From contig NC_088173.1 in assembly GCF_028769735.1 (NCBI RefSeq), positions 16,928,038 through 16,992,037 on the forward strand: a DNA stretch of 64,000 bases. Direction: 5' to 3'. A model generated the notes under the pieces. That model ran no database searches and was not told where the DNA came from. It saw nothing but the letters and a program-made list of their open reading frames with translations. Positions 27,931 through 42,290 of this stretch are shown here, in pieces. Source of the DNA: Zonotrichia leucophrys gambelii. Taxonomy: Eukaryota > Chordata > Aves > Passeriformes > Passerellidae. How positions within the stretch are numbered: position 1 is the first letter of the stretch; each line of letters begins with the position of its first letter. The translations under genes were made by a program, and so were the position numbers.

Positions 27931-30123
27931 ATGTAGCTGTTTACAATGATCATGTTTTTAATTCTTGTGCAAAAAATGTATATATTTTCATTTCCTCTAA
28001 AAAAAAGCTTTTTTGAAAAGGTTAGATATAATGTTAAACTGCTTTTTCAAAGAGGCCTTAAAGTTATTTTGTTCATGTTTATTGAATGAGTAAGAAGACT
28101 TTTAAATTGAAGATAAGAAAATGAAAATAAATTTATTAACCAAATGTGACCACAGTCAACACAGGACTTAAATCAGTAATCTTTGGGAAAAATTCACTTC
28201 TGTGAGAAGCAAATGTCTTTTATTTGCATAGTAATAACTATGTGTTCCTAAAACATCTGTTGCTCCATTTTTATTGTGATCTTGCTTTATATGACCAGCA
28301 AATTTCATAAGATACTTTATATATTATGTTATATTAAATATATTACATATATTATGTTAGAAAGCTTTCAAGCTCGAACCTTTTGACATTATGAGAAAAG
28401 GAATTTTCATCTCAAGGACAAACACACCACTTGAAAATTTTCTATTATTTTATAATAAAAATCTACAGATCTTTTAAAGAAGGAAAATCCAATATAAATC
28501 TTATATACTGCATGTAATAAATCTTATATACTTATATACTTTTGGAAAGACTTTGTTTGCACTGCCAAAGTGCTAATACTTCTGTGAAATAGTCTTTTTA
28601 ACTTGTTTTTTGCATCTATTGTTTCTATCCAAATATGATACATCATCTTGATTTTTGCTTGGTTTGATTTCTCTCTCTGGAACTGCTTCAGTGAAATAAT
28701 TTACTGGAAAGTAGATATTTCTGGCTGTGATATGTGAGGTTAGCAAGCGGCCTGTCACAGTGGTGTAGCTGTGAAGAACTACAGGGATCTCCTGCTGTAG
28801 AGCAAGTGAGCAGAAAAGGAGAGGCATGAAAAATGAGAGCAGTCATCATTGATCCTGGCTGCTGGACAGTGCTTCCTTATTTCAGGATTAGCCTGATTTT
28901 TCTGTTTCATGTAAAAGCTTTCCTTTCCTTCATATTTGGAATTTAGGAAGAACAAAATTTATAATAACAAAACAGTCTAAAGCCAACATAAACTGTACTC
29001 AATGGCTGCAGGCATTGCCTATTTTAAAGTTAAGGCATAGGGAGCATGAACTGATATATAGATATTACACAATATTTATATCTAGAGCTATAGGTGAAAC
29101 TGGATCTATTTGAGCTGTTAGTTAAGTGTTCAATTTCATGCGGTCTTGTAGTTTATATTTTGTGCAAGTCACACTTAAATAGGTTTCATTCTGCATTATT
29201 TGAAATTAATTTCTTTCTAAAGAAATTTTAAAAACAAAACCCTAAGTCACAGTCTTAATGCAATTTTGTGTAAGGATTAGGTCGGTCTGGCTTGGTTTCA
29301 TAACCAATGGAACCAATGGTTAAAAAAATGATTAGTAGAATTAGAATGAAAATGTTATATGGCAACTCTACTTCCTTTTTTTTAGCATGTTTCCCACCTT
29401 GTGTTGCCTTTGGTCTTTCACAGATCTTTCCTTTCTTTTGTGTGCTCATCTTAAAAATAGTTCTCTAACTCTAGATTTCTATAAGGAAAAATTAATTCTA
29501 TCTAAGTATCTCACAAATGAACTTTTGTGAAACAAGAAGGTAGTCATTCATGGCAAAGCAGCAGGTGATTTAAAGTAATATGAAATATGATTTCAGTTTT
29601 CCTGTCTGTGTCCCATATACTGTTTGTAAATGTCTTTTGGTATTTTAATGTACAAGTATAAATGCCTTTTCCACTCTACATAGAGAGAGAAAATGAAATG
29701 CATGCTTGGCACAGATTGATCTTGTACTAGATTCTGTTTTGTTTGGTTGAGAGCCATTTTCCTCAATACAGTTATTCATTCCTTTGCTTTAAAACTTGTT
29801 TTTACATGTAATACTTGTTGAGTTTTCTAATCCTGTGGGAGTCAGTAATAAAAGCTGTTTAACTCCAGTGGGAGATAGCTTAGGTTTTATTTATATGGGC
29901 TTTTTGAAGCCAGCAGAAGTCAGTTGCAGATGTTTCCATTCAGAAGGAATACATAACATAATCTGAGGTCTTGGTAGAAGGAAGCATAATGATTCTGTTC
30001 CAAAAAAAAAACCCTTCAGTTATATATCACTGAGATTTTTAGTTGTAGACTTGAGAAATCATGTAACACACTGGTCCACAGAGACTTCGCTTATGACCTG
30101 TATCTTTCTATTATTATCTACAA

Positions 30124-30146
30124 GAAAAAAAAAAAAACAAACAAAC
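30124..30146. repeat. A-rich (AAAC)n repeat
   Basis: A run of A followed by short CAAA units. Simple sequence in intron 1. Confidence 0.85.
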
Positions 30147-31578
30147 ATGTAGATTTGCACTGACTAAATGATACCTGTAGATTTCATATTCCAAGTTCAT
30201 TAACAAACATTTTTGTGTTTTATTTATGTCTGCAAACCTGCTTATTAATAGATTCATTGGTTTGTGTTTTCAAATCAGATTAAACTGTTAATTACCATGT
30301 AGAAGGGTTCAAGTAGCATACTTTAAAGTGTTATAGATACATGTATTTTTAAAATATGTACGATGGCATTAATTAGTTTCATGGAGCAGTCTTCATAAGT
30401 AGTCATGTCATGAAGGATAACAGTTATCTGCCCTATCATGATCTATTTCTTACCTTTTTTTTCCTTTCTGAGGTGTAAAAGGGACAGTTGTTAAATACTT
30501 CCATTAAAAGATGATGGGTTTCTTTCCAGACAGAAATATTCAGAATATTCAAATTTTCATATTGAAGCTTTTTATAATTCCTTTTTCTACTACTTTAGTT
30601 GAAGATGTTCTACCCTTTTGGATAGTAAACATGAGAGCCTGTGCATGTCTGTTTCACTGAGAAATATCTCAGTGCCTTGGAGAGGCGTGGTGAACAAGGA
30701 TGGGGAGAGAAGAGGGAAGCAATGCTGTGTTCCTGCTGCTCATTCCCCAGAGCAGATGAGTTTTCTGTCTCCCAGCTTTGAAGAGAGCTAGCAAGATTAT
30801 CAGCTCTGATTGTTTCTCAGGCAAATAGGTGTTCAAGGGAATAGGAGCAGCCAAGATGAAGACAGCCTGAGGGTAAAGGGAGCAGATGAAGGAAAAGAGG
30901 CTTTTGAGATAAAAAAGTGGTGTAAAAACATGAGGACATTAGAATCAAAGGTTGCATATGAGGTAGAATAAAGAGAAAGGGCTATATAATTCCAATTAAA
31001 TTAAAGTTTTCATTGATACCATTTCCAAAAGTCTGGGCTTTTTGAGTTCTAGAAATCCACTGCTTTCAGCTAATAGCTGTATAAAATACCCACCCTATCC
31101 TCTTCAGCACTGAAAAGATTTGTAAGGTAAAAAAGATCATTTAAGGATGCTGAATATTTAGTATTTTATTCATATGTTTTTGACCACTATGCCCTACACA
31201 GCTGCTGGAAAATTTCCTGAGATCAAAGTATTTACATCTCACCTCTACTTGTATTTTTGGTTATTTCTGAGTTTTAAACACTAAGAATTGGAAATGACAA
31301 CAGCAATGTGTGCTTTAATAGTTTAAATACAAGTATTCTGAGAAATCATATTAATATTATTATGACTACCAAACTGAAAATCACTTGCCCACTAACCTGC
31401 TTGTTTGTCTGTTCCAACACCTGAAGAAAAGGAGGATGCTACCTTCTCTAAAATGAAGGTGTGCAGAACCTACAAATACCCATTAAGAGGTTTGTAGAGC
31501 ATTCCATTTAAACAGATAAGTGCAGAGAAAAATCATGAAGCAATGTTTTTGAGGTTTTCAAGATCTGAATAACGCACC

Positions 31579-31595
31579 AAAAAAAAAAAAAAAAA
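31579..31595. repeat. A17 homopolymer with A-rich extension
   Basis: An uninterrupted A run followed by GAAGAAAAAA. Simple sequence. Confidence 0.85.
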
Positions 31596-34500
31596 GAAGA
31601 AAAAATATGTAACTTAAAGCCTAGTATAACTCAACCTATTTGTGAGTGAGAAAAAAATAGTGCAGAATTATATTTCAGTACATACTTCATAGTAGTTTTT
31701 CCTTTGGGAGAAATTGTTCTGTTCAAGGCTGAAGGAAAATAATTGAGAGATTGATCCCATGAACTCCAGATGAGAGAGATGGAAAGGATACTTATTTTCT
31801 GATTTTATGATCCATGGCATTGTCATTCGCTTTATAGTTAGAGTAGTAAGTGTTGCACGGAATTAGTGTTACAAGTTATTGTTTTCAATTGAATCAAACA
31901 ATAAAAATTTATAACTGTTTCCATCATCATCTATGCAGTATTGATATATGTAATATGCATATAACCCATTTATTAATAATAAATTTTAATTTATTTTATG
32001 TACAAATCTTAGACACATGATCTGTGGAGAACATGTAATGGACAAACTCTTTGAATTAACTGACACACATCTTCATTATTTGTATCATGTTTGTGAAGCT
32101 AGTTTGTTTTATTCCTGTCCCTTTAGCTTTAGAGCAATTTTAAAGCTGACAAATGTTGTCTGTGTTAAATCAGCCATAAAGTTTTTTAAGATTATGAAGA
32201 TTGACCGTGTTATGCCTGAAGGATTTGTACCTTCAGCAGTGACTGCTCTGTGTCAGTAACTTTAATACTTATTAACTGCTAGATTGAGATCTGTCTCATT
32301 AAACAGCAATGAACCTAATGTACTGAAGTCTATAGCAGCTAATCACAACACAGTGTTCTGTACATTATTGTAATCCTCAATGTCCAAAACAGGAGTACTC
32401 GTTTCTGTCCAAGGTGTGAATGTATGCATTTTTGCATTTATATAATGAAATTATTTACATTTATACTTTTCTGAAAAAATTGCATTGGTTTACATTGCAA
32501 GCAATACTGTTACTGATAAAATCCATCTTCCCAAGCATGTACAGGTCTCTTTTCCAATATTTTTCTTAATAATGTGTTTCTTTCTCACCAGAAGCAATAC
32601 CCCCTTAGGCACAGATAAACAGAACCATGGACATTCATAAATATCTCATATGTAATATTTTTCATATGAGTGTGGAACAATGAAGGTGTCATATCAACTG
32701 GTGTAATGTCATCTAGCTCTGGATACCTACATCATATTCTGTATATTTTATTAGTTACAGTGTTAATTTGATTTTAAGTCAATTGGACAAGCCACAGGTT
32801 TTCAGCCAAGCACATTCTCAATACCTTACTAAATAGAGCCTTGTGTAGGTACCTAAATAGTAGCTGAGCCAATTTCTTTGACAAGCTGTGGAGTGTGCAG
32901 CCAGGAGCTTTTGCTTAAATTAGTTCTTAGAATTACATTTGACAGGGCTGGGAAAGATAGCACTGGTACCTTAAAGGAAGCATGCAGGATGATCATTTAC
33001 CAGTCCATCAAAGAAGCAAAGAAAAAGAACCTTAGAGTGATGAAAAGGTTAGTTTCCTGTCTGACTGGCAAAGCAAATGAGGCATTTTGCTTTAAAAAAG
33101 TATCTCCATTCAATCCAAGGTAGCTTCCCTTTGTTGTTGAGAGTTATGGAGTCGGGAAGAAATACAGAGTAGCTTTTCAGGGTCTTGTGCAGTCTCTGCT
33201 AAAGCTTGGAATCTACCTTCACTGCAAGGAATCTAAACCTTTGATCATGACTCATTATGAGGCTTTACTGCCAAGCCTCTGTTTCTCTGATGTCATTACA
33301 ACTTAGATCTGCATTTTGCCAAAAGGTGCTAATCAGGTGTATTGCTTCCGGGTGCTCTTTCATTAATGTGTGATTCTCATCATTCATTAGAGAGTTATCC
33401 ACGTTCGACAAATACTTTGGTAGAGTACTTTGGTGCAACAGGGGAAGTCTACAAGCTGTTTGATTATTGATAAAAGAGTACAGTCCGCTATGATGGAAAA
33501 TGGATTTTTGTATGTGTGTATGTAAATATATATGTGTATTTATCCACATTCAGCTATCCTAAACTGCATTTCAGTTACTTAGGAAAAAAGGCTGTAGGTA
33601 TCCTGTTTGGGGTTTTTTCCCCTCTAGATTTAAGAGCAATTAAGATGGATGGAAGAGGAGGATCTTGGGATTAGTACACGTGTGACCCCTAAACTAGGAG
33701 AAAGAGAGGATCTCTTCTTCCTTGCTGTTTGTTTTCATGCTTTGGGCTTCAATGAGAATTAAAATAATTTTTCGTTAAGTTAGCTATGTCTTTAAACTTA
33801 GCTGAAAAATCTATTTTTAATATAATTTAGCTCAAATATAAAATACATCTTTGATTTGGCTTTGAAAATTTGTTATATCTGTTGATGGTAACACAGATAT
33901 TACAGGTCACTTGGCAAGGTGGATTTCCTAAACATAGTTCTTTGAATAGCTAAGTGTTATAGATGAAGGCTTCTTGAAAAAATATTTCTTCTCATTGGCA
34001 AAGTAGCATGCTTCATTTTACTCTAACTCTGCATTAGCACAGTGAATTGTTATTAAATCTCCATTTGAGATTTAATTGCCTTGAATATAAGTGAAGAAAT
34101 GTGTTCAATGCATATGATGAAAATGCAAATCTAAGTTACATTTCTGATGTAGGAGGTACCATGATTATTAGTGAGCTTGCTGAATTACTTTTTTTCTGTG
34201 TCATGAGTGCAGTTTGTTAAACATTACAAATTGAACTGGAGTATTGAGTGCTTAACAAGGAACAAGAGACAAGAACAAGGGACAGTTCTGGATGAAATCA
34301 TACCTAATATTAAGCAGTGTAGAAAAATGTACTAATTCTATTACCCTTGTTCAGATTGAACTGTTATCTGTTACTGAGATCAAGACAGCATCCATATGAG
34401 AAAGGGAGGGAGGGATTTTGTGTAATGTACTATATTTTATTAAAATACCATGCAATCTCCAGCTCCCCATATTTCAAATGAAAATTACCATGCAAGAAAT

Positions 34501-36105
34501 AACTTTAAAATTTGCATATGTACTAAGGATAAATAAGTCATTAATAAATGAATTTTAAATTAGGTTTTTGAAAATCTTAGTAATTTCCTTTTTGAAAAAA
34601 AATATTTTGCTGCACAATTTTCTCTTTTAAAAATATTGGTGATGCTACAAGGAGGTTTTACAAACTTGAAAATAAAAATCTGCTTGCATTCCAGGAAACC
34701 CTTTAATTTACATTGGACTACTGACCTAGGCTGGTATGGGAATTCTAAAATCTCTAACAAACTTCTCAAAGAATTAAGTTCAGTTTAGAAAAGTTTTTAC
34801 AACAATGTATTTTCCTAGTAGAAGTACTGAGCAATCATGTATTGTTATAGGATAGAGTAAGGAAGCAGTTTGTTATTTCAATTTTTCTTCAAAATTGGTA
34901 GCTAAAACTGAGCTGAATTCAGTTATATTCCTTAGACTGTGACCACCCTATTCCTTTTTCTTTAATGACTACAGAGAAGATTTTGAACATTTTCTTCATT
35001 TCAAAACATTTTGAAGGATCAAATATTTTACCTTTATTGCTTCAATTTCAAGTATTTCAGCATTTAGCCACATAAGAAAACACCACGTCTTAAAGCTGTC
35101 AATAAAGATGCAAATTCTTTTTCACTGAAGAATTCCTGACATACACATTCAGCTCTTAAGGCTGCATTTCCAGACCACTTTATTACAAATATGAAATTTT
35201 TCTTTTCATTTTTGTTTTGAAACCTCTTAGAAGGATTTTTTTGGGTTTTTTATGTTAGTGAAAATCCTTGTATCAACCTATAGACAAAATGTAGTACTAA
35301 ATAATATGGAAAATTGTGGGGTTTTATGCTGCAAAATGATCATTTTTGTCGTTGGTCTGGGGCCACTGGGGAATATCTGTGTGTGGACCTGGGATGTCCA
35401 TGGTGACATAAACCCAGTATCATTCAAATATCTGAAGTCATATTCTTTTTATGTCTGAACATTTCTCTAAGTCAGAGAATCACGGCATAGGTGGGATGGA
35501 TGTTGCAAAGGTGATATTTTGTTGCTTTTTAGTTAAAGAAGGAATTGTGTGAGATATTGTAGAGCAGTTTCTGGCTGCAAGTTGCAGTTGTTTATCCTCT
35601 GTATAATTCCCTGGGCAGCAGTGCTATCCTAGCCAGTCCACAGAGGTGGTTTCTGGGATGTTTTTTATAATGTAAGGCAATATGAGGACAGTGATCTGGT
35701 GAAGGGCTGGGTTTGTGGGAGCTGCTTCCAAAATCCAGCATAACCAGACTATATCCCCACAGCTGAAAGCTGTCATCTTGGCCAGTGGGACTCTCATGAA
35801 CAAACACACATTATAATGATTTTGACAATGCACAGTGTTAATTATGTCAATTTCGTTTGAGGCATTTTGCATCTAAATAAGAAAAGGTCTTTATGATTCC
35901 TCTTAGCCTTGGTCCCATGCTGAGTGCAGTAACTGAAGCAGCTATTAACTGCAGAATGACTGTAAAAGCCTCAGGACTAACATTTTCATTTTCAGTATTA
36001 GCTGATATCTGATTTGCTAATATCCAGTCGCACTGTGCAGATAAGTCAAAGTAGATCAAGTAATGATACACCATTTAATGTGTAAAAGGATACCCTTCAT
36101 ATTTG

Positions 36106-36120
36106 TTTTTTTTTTTTTTT
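36106..36120. repeat. T15 homopolymer
   Basis: An uninterrupted T run in intron 1. Confidence 0.9.
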
Positions 36121-37199
36121 ATTTTCATGCAATTAGTTCCCTATTTCCTAAAATTCTTTGGTGTTTGTTGGGGCATTATTCTTGCTTTTCTACATATCAT
36201 GTTTCTTACAAGTGTTCAATGTCAAATTTACTTTTCCATTGTAGTCACAGCAGTCAGGATATCAGAATTAATTTTGTGGTAAAATTGCTTTTAGTTGTTT
36301 GACAGGTAATTCTGTAATTGTAAGCATTCTTATTGAAGGTTAATCTAAATGAGAAATCATCTCCTGAACAAGACCAAGAAACAACTTCAGTTGTTAGCAT
36401 TACTGGTCTAGTTTCCAGTAGATCTTGTATAATGGGAGAGGGTGGAGCAGAGTGGGGATGTATTCCATTAATGAGCCTGGGATCAAATCACACGAAATTG
36501 TGCCTGCAGTACTTCTTGAGCAGGTTTTCCAAGCCAAAGTACAGGGGTTTGGAAATACTCTTGGATGATTCATTCCCAAATGTAGCTTCACCTCATTTTC
36601 AGCTTTTTAAAACCACGTTGTGAATGTCTTGTCCTTCCTCTGTTCTTGGGATAATATTGAGGGAGCTGGATTGCTTCTACCTGCTGCTGTACTGTGAAGT
36701 CCTGGGGTCCAGTTTCAGATCAGGAAATCATGCTGCATGTTGAGTAATTGAGGGAAGGAGATATAAGTAAAAAGTGTTGCTTTTTGTTCAATACATTGTG
36801 TTTTGATGGCTCTGTTTATCAATTAAAATATTACATAACAGCAGCTTGACTTGAGGTTAAGTCTCGCTTAATAGAATTCGGAAGTAAATCTTCATGTTTC
36901 ATGATGGGGCTGTGAAACTCTATTTGAGTTGATTGGCCATGAAAGCTGTGTGACAAGTGGTGCAAATTTAGATATGAAGAAAATGCATGCCTAGCCAGGC
37001 AAGGAAGACACAGAGGATTTTGTTATTTTGTTTTCCACTTTAAGTGTATGTAGTTCTCTGGCATTTTACTTGGACTTTGCTGTCCTGTCTTCTAATATTA
37101 GATAGAAAACTCTTTAAGAAAAGTAATTTAAGAAAAATGTTATTAAAATGTTGTATGTTCTTCAGGGTACTTGGTCCCATTGGAGAGGTAATTATCTGT

Positions 37200-37244
37200 G
37201 ATTAATCAGTAATTATTTGGACATGTAGTTGTCTCTGATTAATC
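37200..37244. promoter_or_regulatory. Paired GATTAATC sites
   Basis: Two copies of the palindromic octamer GATTAATC, at 37200-37207 and 37237-37244, lie 37 bp apart with a TAATTA between them. The octamer resembles paired OTX/bicoid-type homeodomain sites. Function is inferred from motif spacing only. Confidence 0.25.
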
Positions 37245-39839
37245 ACTTAGGAATTCCAGCTGCAAATGAGTTGGAAATTATGAAAAAAACCAAAGCCAGA
37301 ATATCCTTCTGTATTTTCTATGTTTAGTTTTAATATATTTTTAATATTGATTTTCTTCATATAATATCTGGGGTGAATGGGTATTCTTAACTATTTATAT
37401 AAAAGGCAGTAGCGTAACAGCATTCTGAAACTGGTTTTGATGTCATTGATTTAACTTTCACAGACAGAAGTGGCATGAGATGTAAGTCCTGAATATTTTT
37501 TTTTCTTTTAAATACACTGATCAGAAATGGATTGAGCATTTTATTTGTTAGTGTATATGGCCTGATCTATAATGAGGAGCAAGAGTTCACATATCATAAC
37601 ACACAAACAAAGAAATTATTGTGGTGATGCAATTTGTGGGCATAATAAAATTTAAATCACAGGGAAAATTTCTTCTTCTGCTCAATATCTAATTTTTTTT
37701 CCTTTTTAATGTAGAGATTGTATAAACAGAAAGTCAACTTATTTTTGGCTTAGGCAATTGAAGATAGAATATTTACACCCAAACCCCCAAAACTAGAAGA
37801 GATTTGCACAGATTTGCCTGTATAAGGAAGTTTAGAGATCTATATCTAGAATATGTCTAGTGTAGACAGTAATAATTGTACTAAGAGGAGCAAAAAGGTA
37901 GTTGTCTGTGAGATGTTTGTTGACTGGAATTGGATTAATGTAATACAACATTAAAATGTTGTGTTTTGATAGGTGAATATAGTCAGTATTTGGAGTTTTA
38001 TTTATTTCATGATTTCAAGGATAGTGTTTTCAATACTTGTTGCAATTTTGGTAAAGACCTGTGGCCCCAGAAGATTTGGATTTTTACCTGAAGGAAAAAT
38101 ATTGGTATACATAAGCAAAATAAGAACAGTAGATGTTGAATTATATAGCACAAGTGTATTGTGCAGAGTGAGCAGCTTGAAAAGTACTGAAAACTGTATT
38201 TGAAGATGAGAACAAACATCAAAGGAGCATAGAATCTTTTTCATCTTTCCTAGTAATTATTTCTGTGGCTGTATGTGTTAAGTGCCTTGTGAAGAGGGTG
38301 TTGGGAGAGGTGAATGACTGCCTGTCTCACACAGACATCCACACATCTCACAGCTGAGTCACACTGTGCTGGTGATTCAATATCACTGAGCGGGGTAAAA
38401 TAGCATTTCTATTGTTCTGGTATATTAAACAGCCATTTGCATGTTCTGAACAATTGAAAGAAAAGAATTGGAGCAGATGTTACCTGTAGCACATTACCTT
38501 GTGTGGTGCATGAATGATGTGTAATATCCATTTTAAAATCATAATGCTGATTCACTGATTTTCTTTAGTTTGGAGTTGCTTTGACAGCACTGAAAACTCA
38601 GGAGTTACTCATTAAGTAAGCAGTGAGAAAGGTAGTAGGGCTATAGAAGAGTGGAGTAAATGAGCAAGGCTTTGACAATATATGCTTATTTGAAAATTTC
38701 ACGTGGTTGAATTAATTTTTTCCCAGTATTTTTTTATGAATGAAAAGACCTCAAGTTGGTGAAATATACCAATAAAAGCTTCCTTCAAAGGCTTATAAAC
38801 ATGAACAGTTTGAATGTGAGAGATGAATAGAAACACTTCACAAACTATAAATTTGTTTCAGTTATTTTACAAATTTTGAGGCGATGGAGGAAAAAAGCTG
38901 ATTTATTTTTGGATTAAATTTGTCCTTGGATTGTACATTATTACATCTATCATTTATACTGTTTTTACTTCTTTTTGCTATTTTACTACACTTTTACATT
39001 TTTTCACTATAATAAACCTCAAGTAATATGGGTTATAACTGTGAGTTTTGATGACATCCAAATTTATGACATCTGAGTGTGTGCTCAACCCTCACTGGAC
39101 CTAGAGAGTGAGGTGCAGCAGCTTCAGGAGATAATGCACAGCCTGCTATTCCCAGACAACAGTGTACACAACTTTCTCTTTTCCACTTCTTCTCAAAAGG
39201 GGAAAAAGAAATCCTTACAAAATCTCTCTTCCTCTTCCCTGCACCTGCTATTGCAATATCAAGAAACACTCCCTAAAGTCCATGTGTCCCTGAAAATACT
39301 TAGGTCTATGCTATTTTTCCATCTTTGACTTTACAAGCCCTCATACATCATTCCTGTTATTACCCTATCGTTATCTTTCCCCTTCTTTTTACTTTCTCAT
39401 ATAATGTCAAAGATGTACAGTGGTATTAGTTTTCTGAGGCTTTCCCTGCTGTTATTCTGTGCTGAAAATGGCAATGGACATTATGTGATAAACTCTGATG
39501 TCAGCTAACCATGTATTGTCCTGTAGTTCTTGTTCAATGAATTTATTTCAAATATATATTTCTTAGGATTTTTTCCTTTAAAACAAAGATTTTCCAGTGA
39601 ATGATTATTTTTTTAGTATTTGTATAGTCTTTTAAACATTGAAGAATTAATCACAGTTGGATAATGTTAGAAAACAGGACCAAAGAGGTTTTAAGAGATT
39701 CCTGCAGATATCTGCATGCAGAATTAGCTACTCCAAAAGAATTTATAGATTTTTGCAGTCTGTTCTTAAGATCTTGCACTGATGAAAAGCCCAGAGTCCC
39801 TGGGTACAAAACCCCTGTAATTTGTCACTAAAGAAAGGC

Positions 39840-40060
39840 TCATCCACCCCTGAACATCCAAAGCCTTGTGCTGCTGAAGAGGGGAGCTGCCTGCTGCCAG
39901 TGCAGTGGAGTGGCGGGAATTGCAAGGACAAGCTGCTCAGGGACAGGGAGGGAGGGAGATGGAATGCTCTCACCTGAAAGCCTGGAAGGTGTTACACCCC
40001 TGGCAGTGTGTGGTGAATGCTCCAGGTGGGTGATTTGCACTGCAGGTTACTCAGCAAGAC
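39840..40060. other. GC-richer stretch, unassigned
   Basis: A block clearly richer in G and C than its neighbours, with open frames on both strands. There are no splice context, domain or repeat ends that I recognise. It may be a degenerate repeat or regulatory DNA. Confidence 0.4.
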
Positions 40061-41370
40061 TTTGGCAGCAGTTTAAATGTGTGGATTTGCACATTTTAAC
40101 TCTGGTATTTCATAGGTGGCTCTGATACACTAAGTTGGTGTTAAACAAAAGTAGTCTCAAGCTATAACTTTCTATCTCTTTTTCTACAACTAACATATAT
40201 AGTTGGGTATTATTTTGTCTTTTGTGCATTTAGTATGGTCAATGTTTAATATGCTATATTTTTTCCCAGGAGCTATCCAGCCATTTGAATACTGCCTTCC
40301 ATAATATTACTTTTTTTTACAAAATAACAAGTAGTTTCTATTTGGGTAAAACGTGTACATATATGAAAATGGCTTAAACTGTTCTCTTCAGGAAATCTTG
40401 TATATAAATTTATATACATATATAAATGATAAACATATACACATATGACTATTTAATATTTGCTCATTAAAAGAAGTAAATCAAAAGTAAATGTAGGTAA
40501 ATGAAGGTTTTAACAGACAGAGGAAATTATTCCTTGCTTTATCTAGGCTAAAGTAAATAGAAGTATACCAAATTAAAAGACAAAATATGAAATTAAATAG
40601 AGAAGCTATATTTGAGAATTAGACATAATAAAAGTAGACATACTGTCTTTAAAGAATGGCTTTTTTCTTTTGATATATCTCTGGTACTGTAATTAGCACA
40701 GCATAAAGCCTTTGGAACAAGTTAAAATATATTGAATCATACCTGTTGAGCATCTTATATGTAATTTTAATTGGTCTTTGTGTGTATAAATATTTAAAAT
40801 CTATATGCCTCACTTTGTTTTCTATCCAGGTCCTTTTTGCTATAAACTGGTAGTGCTTAGGAGAAAACACAGTTTCTGATTACTGAATCACTGCCTGTCT
40901 TCTCTCAACCAGTGGTTCCCACCTTCCCTGTCCCTGCAGAAGACAATTCCTCTTACGGAATGTAAGAGAGTTTATGGGATTGATGAGATTTGGAAGAGTC
41001 AGAGATGCTGCATTCATGAAACTAGGCAGGGTAGTGCCAGAAACTTGAGCACACTTACTGAAGAAATGTTTGGTTTTTCCTGTTGAACTGGGCATTGTTT
41101 CAGACACTGTGATGGCGGGACAAGAAGTTGGCCTTTTAGAACTCAAGAGCAATTACCTTCATTTAAGAAACATCACACAGAGTAAAATATATTGAGAGAA
41201 AATTCAACTAAATTTTTTTCTAATTCCGCGTTCTTTGATCGATGTCTTTATTTAAGCTTGTGAGTTATTTGAGTCATACACAAGGAATTGGTGTTGTGGG
41301 CAGGAGCAAGTCTGTTGTCAGAAGTGTATGTCCAAAAAAGTTCGAATAAACCTATGATGATGGAAGGTAT

Positions 41371-41397
41371 TTAAATGTCATACAGCATAAAAATCAA
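41371..41397 (+). repeat. Dispersed direct repeat, copy 1
   Basis: TTAAATGTCATACAGCATAA plus AAATCAAT recurs at 44700-44728 with one substitution and one extra A. It lies about 400 bp before exon 2; the partner lies in intron 2. Flanks do not match. Confidence 0.7.
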
Positions 41398-41792
41398 TTT
41401 TTTATTTTTTTAGTGGTTTTCCTGTTATTCAGAGTCCTCCTCAGTAATCTGATAGATGACCAGCAGGAACTGTGACTATAGATATAACCTAGGACTGAAA
41501 TTGTAATTGTCTCTGAATGAAAACATGAAGCTTAACAAGGAACTGACTGTTTAACCTTTCATGTTAATCAGATGGCATGTCTACATTTAATAGGTCAAGT
41601 AGCAACTGAGAAAATTCAGAAGTTGGACTAACCTGTCACATGTTTTCTGACAGTCTGGGTTGTTATACTTGACCTAAACCCTCTTTGCCCTACAGTCTTT
41701 AATTTTCAAAAGTGTTTCTCATGAGAAAAACCTTCTTTTTGCCTTTTTGATATAATTTAGTAGCATATAACCTTTTTCTTTCTTTCTTGTAG

Positions 41793-41985
41793 GATGCTTC
41801 GAGTGTTGCATCAAATGCCTGGGGGGCATTCCCTACGCGTCTTTGATTGCCACCATCCTGCTCTATGCTGGAGTTGCACTGTTCTGTGGCTGTGGGCATG
41901 AAGCACTTTCAGGAACCGTCAACATCCTGCAAACCTACTTTGAGATGACAAGATCTGCAGGAGATGTTATTGATGCCTTCACCCT
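41793..41985 (+). CDS. GPM6A: GPM6A coding exon 2
   Basis: This 193-bp exon is bounded by a pyrimidine-rich acceptor ending in TTGTAG and the donor GTAAGT at 41986. It is in phase 1: the first G of the glycine codon comes from the previous exon. It encodes about 64 residues. First is the cytosolic cysteine cluster [12 protein letters not shown], palmitoylated in the PLP family. The first transmembrane segment follows ([19 protein letters not shown]), then [19 protein letters not shown] and the first extracellular loop ([14 protein letters not shown]). The last codon is split CT|G across intron 2 and gives Leu. The exon is intact and strongly conserved in the cysteine motif and membrane segment. 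The loop differs from the mammalian M6-a sequence I recall (ARTAGDTLDVFTM) at several positions. The M6-a assignment is confident. Confidence 0.97.
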
Positions 41986-42252
41986 GTAAGTACTTTTTAC
42001 TTGTTTCCTTTTAAAACTGCTGAAAAATTCCACAAGAGATATAAATTTGACTCAAGAATTTTTTTTTTTTGTGAAAATCGTAAAGAAAATTATTTGGATA
42101 AACTTAGCAGATGAAGTTTTGATCAAGTTAATATTTTTAGTATTTACAAGCAATTTGTAATGCTATTAAATATCCAACAGCTTTAACTAATTTATTACTA
42201 AAATTTATTTAGTATAATATCGATAAATCTATTCCATGCATCCTTGCATTTT

Positions 42253-42290
42253 AAAAACAAGCAAACAAGCAAGCAAGCAAACAAACAAAC
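42253..42290. repeat. (AAAC)n/(AAGC)n tetranucleotide microsatellite
   Basis: About nine tetranucleotide units alternate between CAAA and CAAG, 38 bp, located 270 bp inside intron 2. Confidence 0.95.

Larger units (their letters stand above)
1..41792 (+). other. GPM6A: GPM6A intron 1 (3' part)
   Basis: This AT-rich stretch lies upstream of the exon 2 acceptor. It ends in a long pyrimidine tract (about 41770-41790) and AG at 41791-41792. It holds the two CR1 fragments, one solo LTR, microsatellites and homopolymers listed separately. In 1-2294, 3370-13470, 13600-22500 and 23280-41700 I see no convincing exon, RNA gene or further complete mobile element. The scattered open frames of 60-120 codons have no recognisable domains and the composition expected by chance. 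No coding exon 1 was recognised. Confidence 0.85.

Noticed and set aside
35465..35515. Possible short CR1 3' end (CAGAGAATCACGGCATAGGT)
   Set aside because: Only the first dozen bases resemble the CR1 tail complement, and the following sequence does not continue the match.
1..41700. Search for GPM6A coding exon 1 or an alternative first exon
   Set aside because: No ATG-containing segment with an in-phase donor and the expected acidic N-terminus was recognised. It is presumed to lie left of the window.
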